DNA of 64,000 nucleotides from Saccharothrix sp. HUAS TT1. Lineage in GTDB: Bacteria > Actinomycetota > Actinomycetes > Mycobacteriales > Pseudonocardiaceae. The stretch spans positions 62,001-126,000 of the forward strand of contig NZ_CP160453.1 of NCBI RefSeq assembly GCF_040744945.1. The letters run 5' to 3'. Positions 63,004-64,000 of this stretch are shown one piece after another. Made by a program: the position numbers and the translations under genes. A model generated the notes under the pieces. The model made no database searches and was not told the DNA's origin. It saw only the letters and a program-made list of their open reading frames with translations. The number at the start of each line of letters is the position of its first letter. Positions within the stretch are counted from its first letter, which is position 1.

Positions 63004-63421
63004 CATTACCTCCGGCACGCCAGCCCGCGAGAAAGTCGCGCTCGGCTTCGAGGAGGCGGCGCGGGCGGCCCGCCTCCAGGTTGTAGGGCACCACCAGGGT
63101 TTCCGCCTTCGTGACGACCGCGCTGTCCTCCTGGCGCGCGCCGCGGACCGTGTAGTCGAGCGTGAACGACGCCGACTTCAGCTCCCGCACCGAGAGCTCC
63201 ACCCTGATCTCGTCACCGGTGAACACCAGCGGCGCGAGGTAGTCCACCGACAGCCGGGCCACGACCATGCCCTGCGACATCTCCGGCACGCCGTGCCTGG
63301 CCGCTTCGGTGAACAGCAGGTCGATGCGCGCCTCTTCCAGCAACGTCACCGTGTTGGCGTGGTTGACGTGGCCGAACGCGTCCATGTCCGACCAGCGCGG
63401 GCGCACACCCGTGACGAACAC
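62996..63421 (-). CDS. Hotdog-fold acyl-CoA thioesterase (Rv2475c-like)
   Basis: 141 residues with start GTG 63421 (a longer frame to GTG 63475 adds 18 residues without family character). Hotdog motif RPRWSDMDAFGHVNHANTVTLLEEARIDLL with the catalytic Asp, then LSVDYLAPLVFTGDEIRVEL and a typical C-terminal strand. Matches the 4-hydroxybenzoyl-CoA/YbgC-like thioesterases. Coupled to the next gene. Substrate unknown. Confidence 0.85.
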   Translation of the reverse strand: MFVTGVRPRWSDMDAFGHVNHANTVTLLEEARIDLLFTEAARHGVPEMSQGMVVARLSVDYLAPLVFTGDEIRVELSVRELKSASFTLDYTVRGARQEDSAVVTKAETLVVPYNLEAGRPRRLLEAERDFLAGWRAGGNGA

Positions 63422-63506
63422 ACCCAACTTGAACGCGCCTCCCGGTGTCGTTGCGTGGAACCCGACCTTATCCACGTGCTACCACCAGGTTAGAGGCGGT
63501 GGTCCC

Positions 63507-64000
63507 TCAGCGGCGCGCGCCCGTCGAGCCGCGCACCACCAGTTCCGGCTGGAAGACGAACTCGGCGTGCGGGGCCGGGGTCCCGCCGATCTCCTCCAGC
63601 AGGGCGTGGACGGCGGCCTGGCCCATCGCCTCGACCGGTTGGCGGATGGTGGTCAGCGGCGGGTCGGCGAAGACGATCAGCGGCGAGTCGTCGAAGCCGA
63701 CGACCGAGACGTCCCGCGGCACGGTCAGCCCCCGGTGGCGGGCGGCCCGGATCGCGCCGAACGCCATCAGGTCGCTGCCGCAGACGATGGCCGTGCAGCC
63801 GCGGTCGAGCAGGGTGTTGGCGGCGGCTTGGCCGCCCTCGACCGTGAAGAGGGAGTGTTCCACCAAGTGGGAAGCCTCGGGGCGGACGAGGGTGAAGCCC
63901 TCCACCATCCGCAGCGCGGGCACGAACCTCGGCGGCCCGACGGCCATGCCGATCTTCTCGTGGCCGAGTTCCACCAGGTGGGAGACCGCCAGCCGGACCG
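63507..64000 (-). CDS. LacI family transcriptional regulator, partial (C-terminal part)
   Basis: The 3' end of a LacI/GalR repressor; about 164 residues are visible and the N-terminal HTH lies beyond 64000. Periplasmic-binding-like ligand domain: LVELGHEKIGMAVGP, ALRMVEGF, TAIVCGSDLMAFGAIRAARHRGLTVPRDVSVVGFDDSPL and TTIRQPVEAMG are classic. A sugar ligand is expected. With alpha-glucan genes at 5.7 and 57.6 kb it is a candidate maltose-type repressor, but distance and the missing HTH leave this open. Confidence 0.9.
   Translation of the reverse strand, partial: VRLAVSHLVELGHEKIGMAVGPPRFVPALRMVEGFTLVRPEASHLVEHSLFTVEGGQAAANTLLDRGCTAIVCGSDLMAFGAIRAARHRGLTVPRDVSVVGFDDSPLIVFADPPLTTIRQPVEAMGQAAVHALLEEIGGTPAPHAEFVFQPELVVRGSTGARR

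Overview
The window is high-GC DNA with dense, tightly packed genes, many GTG and TTG starts, strong hairpin terminators without U-tracts, Tat-type leaders, and actinobacterial families (XRE/DUF5753 with DUF397, SARP, a DsbA-like protein of the mycothiol-linked Rv2466c type, GlbO, Eis-like, paired ClpP1/ClpP2). From memory, its backbone follows the Mycobacterium tuberculosis order ndkA-(Rv2446c)-folC-valS ... clpX-clpP2-clpP1-tig ... nei2-rpiB-Rv2466c-pepN ... Rv2469c-glbO-aglA ... Rv2474c-Rv2475c. The SARP/XRE content and gene size point to a filamentous actinomycete, most likely Pseudonocardiaceae (Saccharothrix/Lentzea/Actinosynnema-like). The genus is an inference.

Layout. 1-2.4 kb: a leftward DrrA-type ABC exporter operon, cut by the window edge. 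2.4-5.6 kb: GNAT, ndk, a membrane protein, and a WYL regulator divergent from a RidA gene. 5.7-12.9 kb: a 1841-residue secreted double-GH13 amylase/pullulanase and a Tat-secreted PhoD phosphatase. 13-18.5 kb: an HExxH protein, then DUF4233-folC-valS. 18.6-20.6 kb: two tandem membrane-anchored paralogues of unknown function. 20.8-29.6 kb: a YdeP-type molybdoenzyme, a lipoprotein, a CrtI-like oxidoreductase, fdhD coupled to a CoA-transferase, and small enzymes. 29.6-33.8 kb: the protein quality-control block clpX, clpP2, clpP1, tig. 33.8-37 kb: a gene-poor stretch, a LysR regulator, tRNA-Pro and tRNA-Gly. 37-47.4 kb: VOC, MDMPI-type, Eis-like, nei2, rpiB, a ComB-like gene, a nested palindromic repeat block, an aldehyde dehydrogenase, an Rv2466c-like gene and pepN. 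47.4-52.5 kb is the most accessory part: a mazEF-like pair, two divergent XRE regulators with DUF397, DUF5130, a CtaJ-like small membrane protein, a small protein of nine SVRITSG-type repeats, and an HNH protein. 52.5-64 kb: prolyl oligopeptidase, MscS, an HTH/repeat regulator, glbO, a GH13 alpha-glucosidase, a 1000-residue SARP regulator, an Rv2474c/Rv2475c-like pair, and the end of a LacI regulator.

How it fits together: alpha-glucan use appears twice (secreted amylase/pullulanase behind a MalR-like operator, and an intracellular alpha-glucosidase), with a LacI-family regulator at the right edge. The Clp block pairs trigger factor with the two-subunit ClpP and its ClpX unfoldase. The molybdoenzyme and FdhD belong to one maturation logic. 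The accessory genes sit as insertions in an otherwise conserved order. The best candidates for undescribed biology are the SVRITSG-repeat protein at 51.4-51.8 kb, the nested repeat block at 42.4-42.56 kb, and the tandem paralogue pair with its flanking repeats at 18.5-20.6 kb. No CRISPR array, rRNA, insertion sequence or complete prophage was seen.
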